44,470 nucleotides of DNA. Origin: Isohypsibius dastychi. Taxonomy: Eukaryota; Tardigrada; Eutardigrada; Parachela; Isohypsibiidae. How positions within the stretch are numbered: the first letter of the stretch is position 1; every line of letters starts with the position of its first letter. Below, one piece after another: positions 11,701 to 22,743 of the stretch. The notes under the pieces were generated by a model that saw only the letters and a list, made by a program, of their open reading frames with translations, was not told the origin of the DNA and did not search any database. Made by a program: the position numbers and the translations under genes. The DNA lies in contig JAQIWT010000053.1 in the NCBI GenBank assembly GCA_034696485.1, forward strand, positions 1-44,470. Direction: 5' to 3'.

Positions 11701-13562
11701 CTGCCAGGCTCACTGAGTATTTTGTTGATGGTCTTACCCAGGATTATCACCATGTCGTAGTGGTTCGCTAAATGAAGTGTCGAGATCAAAATTACAGTTA
11801 AGGGAACCGAGTTGAGGAATAAAGCTTATATTGTAAGAGAAAGGATATAGCGACGCTGACTGTTGGCGGATTTATAGTAATTTGCTTGTTCATCAGCAGA
11901 TAGCTTGACTTTGATCTGTTCATTCCAGTTGATTCTTTCCCTAATTTTTCCGTAGTTTTTGATTGATAGAATGAAGAGTTGTTTGAGTGCAGGTACGTAT
12001 TTGGCGTTGGGTTCTGCAGATACATCCGCCGATCAAAATCAATCAGATTCATAACGGAAGCACACACCTGACATGAAATCTTCACCAGTCAAAAACTGAT
12101 CAGCGAATGGATCAAGTGTTAGAAAAACATATTCTCCGTTTGTATAACCTGAACAATAAAACAGTGGCATACACGTCATATTTTCTGTCATCTCCACCTC
12201 AAAGTTCGAGTTGTTTTATCTCAAAAGTCAGCAGAAAAGGTACTGCCCTGACGTGACTTTTGCAGACTCAGCGCCGTCGTGACGTCGAGAATCCCTGCAG
12301 CATCTTTTTCAGTTAGCTGTATGGATGATATGGTGTCTGGTGCCATGAGTAAGCATACGCCACTCAACCAAGACACAGACAAAGATAGGTTGAAAGAGGA
12401 TGACAGAGATCAGCGTACTGGTTCGTTCTTAACAAACTGATCTCAGCTGACTTTTGAGAGAAATAAACCCGAATCATGGGATTTACCGTAGTGGACTTTT
12501 GCTTACGTTCTTTATCCACTGCAATCATGTATTCCAGGAACTTCTTCTTTGGGAGGAAGAAGAAGAAAACTGCAAAATAAATCGTCGCGCTGAATATTAT
12601 ATCCATCGACCATAAAATCGTTCCATGTGAAACGCCAGCTAAGCAAAACTGCCGGCGAAGCAAAACTGACCATGCAATCTTGCGCCAGGTCTGGTTAAAA
12701 TTCAAGATTGCACCCATCAGGGGTTGTTTTCTTCAGTAGCTCTGGCCGGGAGTATCACGAGGAAAGTTTGGCCAGTAAAGTGGTATGTGTATTACCTCTT
12801 GATTCGTTGGATGCTTTCCAGAGATTATGCTCGATCCTGCTGTTATCCTTCTCGCCATCATAATGGGAAATTTCTTTGAACTTGAATTTTCCCGACTTTA
12901 CGAGTAGACTCCTAAATGCTAGCATACAGTTGTGACAAAATTATGCGCCCTGCATTACCGCCCTGATCCCAAAAACACTTACTTATCATTCTCTTTTCGT
13001 GAAGGTAGTTCATCTTATCTGCTGTTGACCAAAGGTCATGCTGGTACCAGATCAAAGCAATGTTGAACCATCCATACTTCAAGCATAACTCGACCGCTGT
13101 TTGGAAAAAGTCCGTTCCGGAGAAGCCGATTCTGTAGAAGGCTGGAGAGAGGGCAGTTGCTCCATCTGCATACGGTGCCCAACCAGTGAATGTTGGGAGC
13201 GAATTCAACATGACGATCTGCATGATCGCTTGGAAATCCCAGCTGCATGAAGGGCCGACTAAGAAGTCCGGCTTGTTTTCTCGAAGCATCACAGAAGCTT
13301 GTCCCATCAGGTTGCTGTAGCTGCTCTGCTCGCATTGATCATCCGCGTCCCCAGCACCAGGAATTATCTCAAGGTTGACACGGTACTTTTCTTTGACGAC
13401 TTCAGCCGCAAAGTCCATTGCGATCTTCATAGCTTCAATATAAAATGCCTCCTTTGGGTTCCCTGTTTCGATCAGTCCAACTTTGTAACTTGGTAGAGCG
13501 GGGATTTGCGCCCGCATGTATCCGCAAAGAATGAGGAACAGAAATGTGAGTACAACTGTCAT
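8737..13562 (-). CDS. Receptor guanylyl cyclase with altered catalytic residues, about 15 exons
   Basis: The order from the 5' end is classical. There is a signal peptide ([18 protein letters not shown]) and an ANF-receptor ligand-binding domain (13500-11300; [13 protein letters not shown] near 12110; PVNRPKCGF near 11330). A membrane helix follows ([20 protein letters not shown], near 11180), then a kinase-homology domain (10817-9810) without the catalytic HRD Asp, and a dimerisation coil (9770-9610). The cyclase domain is 9545-8737. Splices checked include 12983/12982, 9122/9121 to 9053, and the last exon ending in [16 protein letters not shown], then [16 protein letters not shown]. Exon limits at 12000-12900 are uncertain; an intron of several hundred bases may lie at 12400-12720. 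In the cyclase domain the first metal-binding Asp is Asn (LLVNISHF), the purine-selecting Glu is Asp (MDTEVD) and Cys is Ser (RYSVLGD), and the transition-state Asn is Asp (GDTIDITKR). The second metal Asp and the Arg are kept. Cyclase activity is therefore doubtful. Confidence 0.85.
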
Positions 13563-14480
13563 GGTTTGCGCCAGCAGATACTGAGCGACCCGTTTCTATT
13601 CCGAAGAAACTGTTTTCATCTGCAACAGATATTTCGTTAAAAACATGTTTTCACCAGCAAGAGAAAAACATTCAAATGAGACACACATGTCATTCCACTG
13701 CAGAACAGTTTTTGCAGCCTGTCCTGTTTAACAGGAATTGTAGCTCGAAGAAATACACTGCTTGGCATCACTATCACATTGTCCCTACTACATTAGACTG
13801 GAAATTGAGAGCTGACGTACGAAAAATAACAATTTTCAGTTTCACAAACTCGAGGCTGTTTTAGTTGATTTCCATTGTAAACTCAGTTATTTAGTTCGAA
13901 TGAACAGGATGGCTGTTGGTAAACACTACACTGCAGTATTATAAGATCAATGGTGTAACCCTCAACCATCACCAAACAAATCCAGTTCATACACGCAAAA
14001 AAATGAAGTGGCCCGCCCATAGGTGACTTCATGATTACTATTTGCAATCCATTCGCTCAAAGCGCTACCAAACAACTTAATATGCCCTCCAATTTCACTG
14101 TTTTCCGAAAATATCTAACCGGATGAGCTGCCTGATATTAAAGATCCTGACTGAACATTTTTTCGTCGTCAGGGATGCTTACGGTTCGGTTTTTCTGCCC
14201 AGGACGTCTAGAGTCGCAATCGTTTGGCATTCGTGGGGATTCTCGTTGAATGGAAATCGAACTGAAGTTTCTACGGCAATCTCTTCTCTATTGTAGTTGA
14301 CGGAATCCCGACCAAAACACGTGGTTGCGGGTTTTTGACTACAATGATATCATTACATAGCAAGTGCTGGCGTCGCGAGACCACTCAGTCATTGGCAGCT
14401 CAATCCAATGCTGCAACAGGCCGTGGACTTTGAATTGTGAAACCAGGAAGGGTAATGGATTGTGCCACCTGGTGCCCTTT
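13563..14480. other. Intergenic region, promoter side of the guanylyl cyclase gene
   Basis: About 0.9 kb upstream of the minus-strand cyclase start. I see only short open frames without coding character and no repeat or RNA gene. The cyclase promoter is expected here, but no TATA-like element stands out. Confidence 0.4.
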
Positions 14481-14559
14481 ACTTAAGCGAACCTACGGAG
14501 TGGCAATCTACTCAAGCGTGAGACTGCGTTTCCCCGATTCGATTCCGGAGTATGTTCGC

Positions 14560-15243
14560 CACGAGTCAACCGTTTTTCTTTTAAGTTGAGTGCAATCATC
14601 ACCGTTTTTATCACAGCCTTTGAGCTGGGAGGCGGGGCACATGCACCCGTAGCGATTGCATTAGTTATCAGCATTGTTGTCGCCCTCTCGGGAATTCTGC
14701 TCTATTTTGGAATACAAGATGTAGGGAGTGAATCAAGAAAACTCAGCTTACAACCCATAACTCGTGTATCTATTCGGTAGCGAAATTTCACAAAAGTTAC
14801 CATCTGGATTGGGATTTACGTATCCAATACCATCTTAAGTGTCATTGCAATATGCTTAGTCATACACATGTTTGCAACCTGGTCACCGGCGGAAAATCAT
14901 CTTGGGCCAAGGAATGCTACCGCGTCTGAGTCTGAATTTACTAAATGGGAACACCACGTAGAAAGGAGTGGCAAGAATCGGAAATCTAGCCTTGGACTAT
15001 ACATGGGCGCATTGTTGATCGACCTGGTTATTTCTGTAAGTCTACGTGATCAGTGTTCTTGAAAAATTACAGGCAAATGATTGCAAGTACTGTATCGTAT
15101 CAGTTTCAATGAGATTATTTTAGGTATTCTGCATAATCACAGTGTTCCAGTTCAGGAGCCAGTACTGCAGGACAGCAACCCCACAACCTACAAATGACAT
15201 AGCCGTTCAACCAAAGGCTGCACAAGATGTAAACTCGCCTTAG
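14560..15243 (+). CDS. Small four-helix membrane protein, 5' end unresolved
   Basis: Three coding blocks fit. About 14581-14720 follows an acceptor-like tttttcttttaag and encodes two helices, ITVFITAFELGG and IALVISIVVALSGILLYFGI. About 14799-15035 begins after CACAAAAG and encodes a third helix, TILSVIAICLVIHMF, a glycosylatable loop with NAT, and a fourth helix, YMGALLIDLVIS. 15124-15243 follows TTATTTTAG and encodes VFCIITVFQF and a polar tail ending in TAG. The last join (GTAAGT at 15036) keeps frame exactly. The join between blocks one and two was not settled, and a first exon with the start codon was not found. Tetraspan topology with no family signature that I recognise. Confidence 0.5.
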
Positions 15244-15713
15244 CTATGACACGTAGTTTCACACGCTGTTGTGAACTGTCGCAACTAAATCGGAAGTGAC
15301 CAGCTGATACTGCCGAAATCATGCCTGACATAGCCTCAAGTTATTCAAAATCACTGGGATGCTGGGATGCTTCGTTCCGTCTCTAGCTCGTCCTTATGGT
15401 GGGTGGTTTTCCCCATTGGTTCGATATGTTTTGGTTTTAGCGAATATTTTGCAACATGTTCTGGCCTCAAAAACTTGTGCCAGCTCTTTTTGAATGTGAT
15501 AGACGGTCGAACTGCATATTATAACAAAAACAAAAGACAAACTATTCTTCGGAGTGAGTCCCTCGTAGACTTAAGAATAGGCTAACTCGGACATAGCGGT
15601 GGACAAGTTGGCAATACGCATTTTGTTTTTTTTGACTTGATCGGACTGGGCAAGCACCACATCGTAGCAACAGCCACGAACCAACACAAACCTTTTGACA
15701 AAAAAGCACCACT
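15244..15713. other. Intergenic region
   Basis: No convincing coding frame. An open frame at 15367-15585 has no coding character. Probably the 3' flank of the membrane protein and the promoter of the next gene. Confidence 0.4.
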
Positions 15714-16238
15714 ATGGCTGCACCCACTGACCACCTCAACTCCAAGAATCTACGATCACCGTTTATCTCGCCCAGCGATGGTCCAACAACACCATTCTCT
15801 GCCGCTGAAACCCCATCGTGGAAATACAACTTACCTAACCTTGCTAAATCAGATTTCGAAACAAAAGGACCGTCTTATATCTCCTCGCAGTACAGCGCTT
15901 ATAACTGGCAGCCAGATGATCACGCAGAACCAGCTTCACCTCACACAAAATTCCGTCTAAGCGATATTCCACCAGAAAGTCGATCTGGTGTTGGATTGCG
16001 AAGTCCGGCCAAAACGGTGTCGCTTGCAGAATTAGCAGCGATTCCGAGGCAAACAGAAGAATTCACGCATCCGGTGATTTCGGAATATGAAATACACCCA
16101 TCTGATTCTTCAAGCACAATTGGTGAAGAAGCAGTGAAGGTTCAATACAGAATCGAGGAGGATGAAAGTGAATCGATGGTGACGCTGCGAGATATGCGAG
16201 AAAGCGCGACGGCGTTTTTGGAATGTTTGAAACAGTGA
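15714..16238 (+). CDS. Orphan hydrophilic 174-residue protein, single exon
   Basis: Runs from an ATG in good context (caccactATGGCT) to TGA. The product is hydrophilic, rich in Ser, Pro and Glu, with no signal peptide or membrane helix. It contains segments such as SPFISPSDGPTTPFSAAETP and KFRLSDIPPESR and ends with a possibly helical stretch, VTLRDMRESATAFLECLKQ. Low hydrophobicity and short proline motifs suggest an intrinsically disordered protein or adaptor. No family is recognised. The lack of introns is unusual for this window, but the reading frame length and the non-repetitive composition favour a real gene. Confidence 0.6.
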   Translation: MAAPTDHLNSKNLRSPFISPSDGPTTPFSAAETPSWKYNLPNLAKSDFETKGPSYISSQYSAYNWQPDDHAEPASPHTKFRLSDIPPESRSGVGLRSPAKTVSLAELAAIPRQTEEFTHPVISEYEIHPSDSSSTIGEEAVKVQYRIEEDESESMVTLRDMRESATAFLECLKQ

Positions 16239-16387
16239 CAAAATAGCAATTTACTTTTTTTGTGAATGTTCAGATAATTGATCCAATGTTCAGTTCCTAC
16301 AGGCGTTGGAGCTTGGTATCCGGTATCGATGAAATCAAACCACGGAACTGTAAATTAGCCTGTAACCAACCTACAATTTAACTCAGT

Positions 16388-16603
16388 TTATGCAAAACAG
16401 TTACGATGAACTGATTTCGGAATGAATAGATTTCGAAACAGCAAAGCCCTCATGTTTACAAGTATGTGAAAACTGTGGCCTGGAAGCTTGCGTTCAACTT
16501 CGATTACGCAACCGATCCCAGTGAATCGAACGTGGTTGCTTGAGGACACAAGACGGTGCTTACGCTCGCCGTTGAGGTGTCCCATCAGCTGTATTTTAGA
16601 CAT
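16388..16603 (-). CDS. Short open frame of 71 codons, doubtful
   Basis: ATG to stop on the minus strand between two plus-strand genes. The peptide (SNHVRFTGIGCVIEVERK in the middle) is not low complexity, but it has no signal peptide, helix or known motif. The length is within what chance gives. Confidence 0.2.
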   Translation of the reverse strand: MSKIQLMGHLNGERKHRLVSSSNHVRFTGIGCVIEVERKLPGHSFHILVNMRALLFRNLFIPKSVHRNCFA

Positions 16604-16721
16604 CGCTGGTCATGTAGTAAATTTCCTCCAAATGTTCTGTAATACTTCAAATCACTTCAAAATTTGATCGTACGATGCATTGGATAATGATCGGAGAGTG
16701 AATGGATTAACTCCCACCCAA

Positions 16722-18087
16722 ATGGCCTTTTTAGAAACGCTCAGCTCTGACTACCCATATTTATACCGTCTGATCGACAGATTTCTCACGTTTTTTATAC
16801 TGTTCCCCAGCGTGGTAGCATTCTGGTCAGGGATATGGTCGGCCGCGGATATATTTATCTTCCCTGATGATGTCTACATGAGCTCTTACATCTGTACAGG
16901 CGCCAGCGGGGCTGTTCTGATCCTCCTGAATGTCTTACAGTTTAAGCTAACTGACTGGTTCCTCGAACCGAAAGACTCGGTTGTAATCATCATCGTCAAA
17001 CGAGTTTACTCCTTCGTAGCAGGAACTTGCAACATTCTATACTGGAGAGGTGGGGAATATGATTGCATCCAAGTTCCCATGCACGTATTGTTTTCATATT
17101 GCAGGAATCTGGCTCCTTCAAGATGAGTATATGACAGCGACATGGCAGAGCGCGGCGATTTCTTGGTTTGTTGGGACAACACTTCTGGTGATCTTACGAT
17201 CATCATGCAATAGCATCTCAGTTCCCCTTGGGACAGCCTGCGATGAGAGCGATGATTTCTTCAAGCTGGAGCTCAGATTTGGAAGCACGGTACCCCATTC
17301 TCACGCTCTTCTTTGTGTATCTGCATGTCTCTACGGAATTACTTTTCAGCAAGACAACCCGTTCCAAATGGTAATGGACTCTGTATTCTCTGTACTTGTT
17401 GTCGGATCGTTGATAGTTTTTGAATGGCGTGGCTACTGGGCATTGTTCGACGCTCTCATCTTCCCTGAAGATCGGCTCATGTCGCTGTGTGTCTGTCTGG
17501 TGACTGGATATGCCATGTGTTTTATAATCGATGCCACACAGCATTTTTCCATCAGCATCGATTCCGAGTTGATAAAAAACAGCCATGAGTATCTGCAGTA
17601 TATCTTCGAAACGGCAAACATCGCGTTCGCCAAGCTGTGCACGCTGTTGGCTTGGAGAGGACTCTGGCTGGGATGCGAAGATTATATCACTAACCGTGAA
17701 GGAGAGAATGAGAAATACCGTGTTTGGATTGGGGTTGTAGTTGGGTTCTCGGTTGCGACACTTTTAAAGCACGCCAATACGATATTCATGCTTGAAGCAA
17801 GCATTGATGGAAAGACAGAGGTTGTTGGATGTGATTTCAGAGTCAGCTTGCTCGATGATCTGATAGACGTAAGTTGACCGTGTTAAATCTGAGCTCGACA
17901 GCAATATGTCTTCAGATTGAGAACTGGTAATTTTGTAGCATTATACGGACGAACCGAGCACAACAAAAACGGTAACTCGACTGAACACAACGATGCTTGA
18001 ATATTTTAAACTTATACTTTCTAGAACGAACAGAAAACTTCGTTTGGAAAACCTCCTGTCCCGACAAACCCCAAGATCCCTGTTTAA
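16722..18087 (+). CDS. Fuseless-family multi-pass membrane protein
   Basis: Exons 16722-17049, 17105-17868, 17939-17971 and 18025-18087 join in frame to 395 residues. Start ATG 16722 was chosen because the frame is closed by TGA at 16665 and no acceptor lies between. At least seven hydrophobic helices are seen. The repeated signature tryptophan-arginine-glycine appears three times: YWRGIWLLQDEYM, FEWRGYWALFDALIFPED and AWRGLWLGCEDYI. The related FWSGIWSAADIFIFPDD lies near residue 35. This internal repeat of helix plus W-x-G-x-W, then acidic and FP, is what I remember of the fuseless family, whose Drosophila founder is a presynaptic membrane protein needed for Ca2+ channel placement. The cytoplasmic tail is short and ends KPPVPTNPKIPV. 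Confidence 0.7.
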
Positions 18088-18640
18088 TAAAAATCCCTTG
18101 TTCATCGCTGCTCGGCTTGTTTTATCTGGTTCTGCCTGATCAAGCTCTACGCCATGTTCAAATCATCTCTGACACATCACACATATCACAACCCAGCACC
18201 AGTTGGAAATGTTAACGTGGCGCCAGTATCACCGGGTTCACTCACGGCCTTCTTGCGGGGAACATAAACAGCAGGCAGATTTTTGAACAAACCTATTTTC
18301 TACCTTGTCATGTGTGGGCCTTCTCTCGGACAGAGTTGTTTCGGCTGACCAATCAGCTTGCTTAGCGAAACGGTATGTTTGCAAGCATGTCGATTGGAAA
18401 AAACACCCCATCCACAACGATCTTCTGAACTCCGATAACAGAATTCTGCGCAACCAGGTATGTTTGTGAATTACATAAGGATCAATCTACCTGTTCAAAC
18501 CATATTGGTAGATCGAATCTCCCTGACATGGAAAAAATAAAAAATGTCCTAGTAGCACCGGTAATCTGAGCCACAACATCAAGTATCACCAGTCACAAAG
18601 AACCGGAGCATATCGGCCGTAAGCTACTCGCTATCATGAG
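18088..18640. other. Intergenic region between tail-to-tail genes
   Basis: Nothing coding or repetitive is evident. The plus-strand fuseless gene and the minus-strand coiled-coil gene converge here. An AATAAA signal overlaps the fuseless stop (TTTAATAAA). Confidence 0.4.
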
Positions 18641-20995
18641 CTACTTCTTCTTCCTATAACGCATGTACTTCTTTGCGACTTTTTTCAGATGGCCTCTCTG
18701 CTTCAGCCGTGCTGAAAAGCTGTCGAACATTCTCCTTGGTGGCGGGCTTGTTGGAGAAGATAGACTGGGAGAATCGACCAGACTGTTCTGGATCTCTGTG
18801 CTGTACTCATCTCCTGGAAGCAATTTGTTCACCAAAGCTGCATTGCTGTTAAGATCATCCATCAGATCGGCATCATCCTTTTCATTCGCAACTTCCTTGT
18901 TCTTCTCGTATTCACCAACTTGAATAACCAGCTTGTCGATATCGGATTCTTGGGAGAAGAGTGCATGGATTTGTTTTCCGCCTTCTTTGTCTGTTTTTTG
19001 CACTAGCTCCTCGATGCTTTCAGCTCTGGTTACAAAGTTAATTTTCCTAGAAATAAACGTTGATCATAAAAAGGCGGAGAATAATTAATGCTGCTTGACT
19101 ACTTTTTCTCCTCTTTCTTCACAGTTTTGGCTTCAGCTGACAGGGTCTTGATCTTTCCTGGCTTGAAACCCGCGAATACCATACCGTTGGCTCGCTCTGC
19201 AAAATCCTTGGCCAGGTCCTGGGTGACAGGGCCTTTGAGAATCACCGGATTTTTCACTTGCATTGCGGCCTGTAAGCATGTAATATGAGATCATACTGTA
19301 AACTATCGGTCCGTCTGTTTGCTGGATTACTATAACATTGCCGGAGAGGGGGTAAAAACCGATGACGTCACTGAGCATTTTGTCAAAGTTGGCGGGATCT
19401 GAGTTTGTTAAACTGGCCGATTTGGCTAAAGGCTACGGCCAGATAACTCAAACCTCAGAGAGCGGCTGGACATATGCATATGTCGCTCCGGAACAGTACT
19501 GGCATGAGATCATATATGAAACCCGTGAGCTATTCAACTGAAAACGGACCCTTTTCTCTTTAAATTCTATTGGAAAATATTTTAAGTGTACTTGTGAATC
19601 GTGAAAGTCGCAGATGCCATTTCGGCTGCCATGCTTTTCTCCCCGATTTTTTACAGCTGAGTTTAGGGGGGTATGCACTATACGCGCTGGATTATATGTG
19701 CTCACCTGGCGCTGAGCTGCCTTTTGTCCATGAGCAGTATGGAACATTTCTTTCCGTATTTCCCGCGTCGCATTTTCAAGAACACTCAATTTGTTGAGCC
19801 AAAAGACTGACTTCGAATCCGCTTCTTTCCTGAGACTGCTGATCAAATCAATAACTTTTTGCAGATCGTCATTAGCCTTTTCTAGGTTGTTCTCAAGTGT
19901 AAAATTCAGTGGAGTGACAGTGTTGATTACTGCAAGCTGCTCAAGAGCTTCCGCGCGCAGCTCGATCATACGTTTCTTTTGGAATCTGGTATCTTCAACT
20001 TGTTCAAAGATTCGGTGGTGCTCGTCTTGAAAAGCTTCCTTCGAAGCTTTCATTCTGTCCCTTGTCAACTGGATTTGCTCCTCCAGTCTTGCCATGGTCC
20101 GCTCGCGTTCACCGAGGTCTCGATAATAATTTTCGATCTTCATGCTAATTTCGTTATTCTCAGCGTTGGCTGCGTTCATTTTTGCTTCGAACTGCTGAAA
20201 CTTCTGGTCGAGCAATTCTTCGTTCGCTGCGAATGGATCTTCCATTTTGTTTTCTTGCTTCAGTTTGTCAGCTAACGTCTTCTTGAGGATTTTGAGCTGG
20301 AGTCTGAGCTCATCAATAAGTTTAGTCTTCTGGTCCATTTCGTTGGTGAATTTTGCTTTGAGACCCTGTTTGAAAAAGTCGACATTGTTCTGCCGTGCTT
20401 GGTGTACTTTGAAATAGTGTAGCTTGAGCTGGCGCATTGCGATTTCCAAACGCTGACGACGTAGGAGCTGCATCACTGTTTCACTGGAAATGAGTTTGAT
20501 AAGAGAGTTTCGGAAATAGGTTATGGGCATGAATCAGCGCTAATGTTAGGTTAATCTGGACTTGCCTCTGATTTGGCGAGTTTTCTCCATCTCAATATCA
20601 GCCAGTTTTTTGTTTGTCATTTCCTCCAGCTGACTCCAGCGGTTTAATAGTTTTTCTTCTAACATAATATTTCCTTCTTCTGGCGCGTATTCCAGTGCGC
20701 CTTGAAGATACTGATTAGCTTGCAGTAATTTCTGAAAGAATTCCATGTGCTGCAGATGAACATAACAAAGGTCATCAAAATGTCAGGTGAGTTGATGTAG
20801 TGTCGTCTGACCTACGAAGACTATCCGATCAATCCCGTGCGTACCAGCTGTTTGAGTGACCTGGTGGATTGTCGGGGCATGACCAATCTCGTCCAAAACC
20901 TTCTGCTTCATTTCGTTAAGAACAGCCGGGTGCTCCGCATCGCGTGAATTAGTAATGAGGGGCATACCTGCCAGAGCTCTGTGGTCCGTACACAT
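18641..20995 (-). CDS. Coiled-coil protein of 572 residues, family not recognised
   Basis: Exons, read on the minus strand, are 20995-20816, 20749-20562, 20483-19706, 19269-19103 and 19046-18641. They total 1,719 nt in frame. A TAG that seems to end exon 4 at 19099 is really inside the donor GTAGTC; skipping the 56-nt intron restores a long frame. Residues about 60-385 are almost continuous heptad-type coiled coil, rich in Gln, Glu, Lys and Leu (LIDELRLQLKILKKTLADKL). Then comes a short globular-looking block (NPVILKGPVTQDLAKDF, GMVFAGFKPGKIKTL). The tail is acidic, then Ser/Pro rich, then very basic, ending KKYMRYRKKK. There is no signal peptide or membrane helix. The architecture and its cilia-gene neighbours would suit an axonemal or cytoskeletal protein, but that is inference only. 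Confidence 0.7.
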
Positions 20996-21389
20996 GATTT
21001 AGAGCTCGATGTGCCGTGTGGTTTGGATAAGTCTGTATCCTGGTGCGTGGGTTTCGCAAATTTGCAAATCAAAGGCTTGCTCCAGGCAACAGTGTTGTAT
21101 TCACAGGGGTCACTTGTAGAATCAACGGAATGTCATACAGTGTATTCACAAACCGCAAGCCACGTCGTTCAGGATGCCACATTATTGATCGTGCGGACAA
21201 AGTGCTTTAAATAGGAAGCTTTTCGTTTGGACGAAGCTTTCTGGTTAGAGGGAAATTATTAGTTTTGCTTTTTGGTTCTGCTCATTTTTCACAATAACTT
21301 GTGAAACGCCAGGCAAGAAAAATGCAGGAGTTGGTCGGGCATTCCAAAAAGTGATGAACAGGATGACTTAAACTTTGCCGAGCGGTTTG

Positions 21390-21795
21390 ACAAGCAACTT
21401 GATTGTGGCTGGGACGCGTATTAAAATAAGCCAGCGAATCCACAACGTAGAGGATGCTATGAAGAATATTATCAGCAATTTTTTTGATCCAATATCACGT
21501 TCCAGGATCAGTTATGATTTTTTGAATGAGTACCTTTTTCGGGGTTATTGGCACGTGTGACGCCAACCTTTCATCATCATAACAAGTTAGGCCTTGGCTC
21601 ATAATGGGTGACGTCACTTGCGTGTCGATGGTGCCAATAACCCCGAAAAAGGTACTTTTTCAAAAAATCATAACTGATCCTGGAACGTGATATTGAATCA
21701 AAAAAATTGCTGATAATATTCTTCGTAGCATCCTCTACGTTGTGGATTCGCTGGCTTATTTTAATACGCGTCCCAGTCACAATCAAGTTGCTTGT
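21390..21795. mobile_element. Foldback element with 164-bp inverted arms
   Basis: The left arm 21390-21553 and right arm 21632-21795 are reverse complements with about five mismatches. A 78-nt spacer separates them. The outer ends read acaagcaacttg and caagttgcttgt, the inner ends ggggttattggca and tgccaataacccc. There is no transposase frame, so it would be non-autonomous. No clear target-site duplication was found. RNA across it would fold into a long near-perfect hairpin. Confidence 0.9.
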
Positions 21796-21954
21796 GAGAG
21801 AACAAATGAGCCACATGAAATTTATTCCGTTCAGGGGTACCATATGGTGACCCGATCGTGAGAACGAAGTAAGAAGGAAGCTTTAAGTTTAGAAAAACGA
21901 CGTCTTCCAGGCGGAGTGAAAATCGTGGGTGTATCTATGTTTTGCTGAAGTTTG

Positions 21955-22400
21955 TGTGACACCAGGCATAAGCAGAGGTGGTCAAAAATTTTGGAAAATA
22001 GGCTGAACTGCTGAAGTCAGTTTTCCCGAGTGGTCAACAGCTAACGAGGAAGTGATAAATGTTTATGCCACTAGTCAGCTCGTCATTCTCTCACGCACCT
22101 TCCAGAGCGCAGCTTATTTGGAACGAAACGTCTCTGTAATTTGTCTGAGGCTCAGTCACCCGTTAAAATTCTCCCGTAGGGGAATGTGTTCATGCCTTTA
22201 TTTCTTTCTTGTTAAAATTATGTAGGGCTGTTCATTTGCCTCGAGCCCGTTCCAGACTTTTGAACAGACGCAATATGCTGTCACGATAAATTAAAAGTAA
22301 CAATTAGAACTGGGTTTCCGCGCATATTCCCCTGAATGGACCCATCGCCTTTGCGATGCGCTTGCAGGTTAACTTGTATGTTCGTCGTTGTATCGATCTG
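21955..22400. repeat. Dispersed repeat, copy A
   Basis: Aligns along most of its length with 24645-25205. Shared blocks include GCTGAACTGCTG, TCATTCTCTCA, CCCGTTCCAGACTTTT, AGTAACAATT and GCGATGCGCTTGCA. The copies are diverged by many substitutions and small indels, so they are old. No intact frame is shared. This is likely an inactive transposon remnant. Confidence 0.8.
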
Positions 22401-22597
22401 ATCTACTTCCATAGAGCGGTCTGGACTGTTCCGTCTGCTGGTCACTGCCGCCAAACTGAGCCGGCGTCTGGCCTTTCTGCGCTGCTACCTGTATTTTGGT
22501 CGCAGCCCGCTCCAATCGTTCCATAAATCATTCAATCGAATAATAACATCGACGAGGATTATAAGATCAACAGTATAGTTGAATTCGAAAGATCCGA

Positions 22598-22743
22598 TAC
22601 TCTATCCTCCCGATAAATCGGTGGTAAGCTGTTTTGATTCAGTAAATTAAGACTGCAACCGCTTCTGTCTACCAAACGGGACCCGCAGTCTTGATTGACT
22701 AAATCAAATCTCTATACCACCGATTTATCGGGAGGATAGAGTA
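22598..22743. mobile_element. Short inverted-repeat element with TA target duplication
   Basis: The outer 27 bases of each end (ctctatcctcccgataaatc onward) are perfect reverse complements. Weaker inverted similarity continues for a total of about 58 bp per arm, leaving about 28 nt of spacer. TA flanks both ends, as expected for Tc1/mariner-type insertion. It has no coding capacity. Confidence 0.85.

Noticed and set aside
12364-12717. 117-codon minus-strand frame inside the guanylyl cyclase gene as a separate gene
   Set aside because: It lies within the ectodomain part of the cyclase gene, has skewed hydrophobic composition and no family match; probably intron.
14480-14560. tRNA-like stretch: GCGAAC and GTTCGC about 75 nt apart with a GATTCGATTCC block between
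   Set aside because: The outer stem pairs, but the T arm is misplaced and unpaired, and no acceptable anticodon stem and loop forms. Treated as chance.
20560-20570. GC-AG intron with donor AGAG|GCAAGT in the coiled-coil gene
   Set aside because: Using it puts a TGA just after the join. The GT donor four bases on (GCAA|GTCC) keeps the frame.
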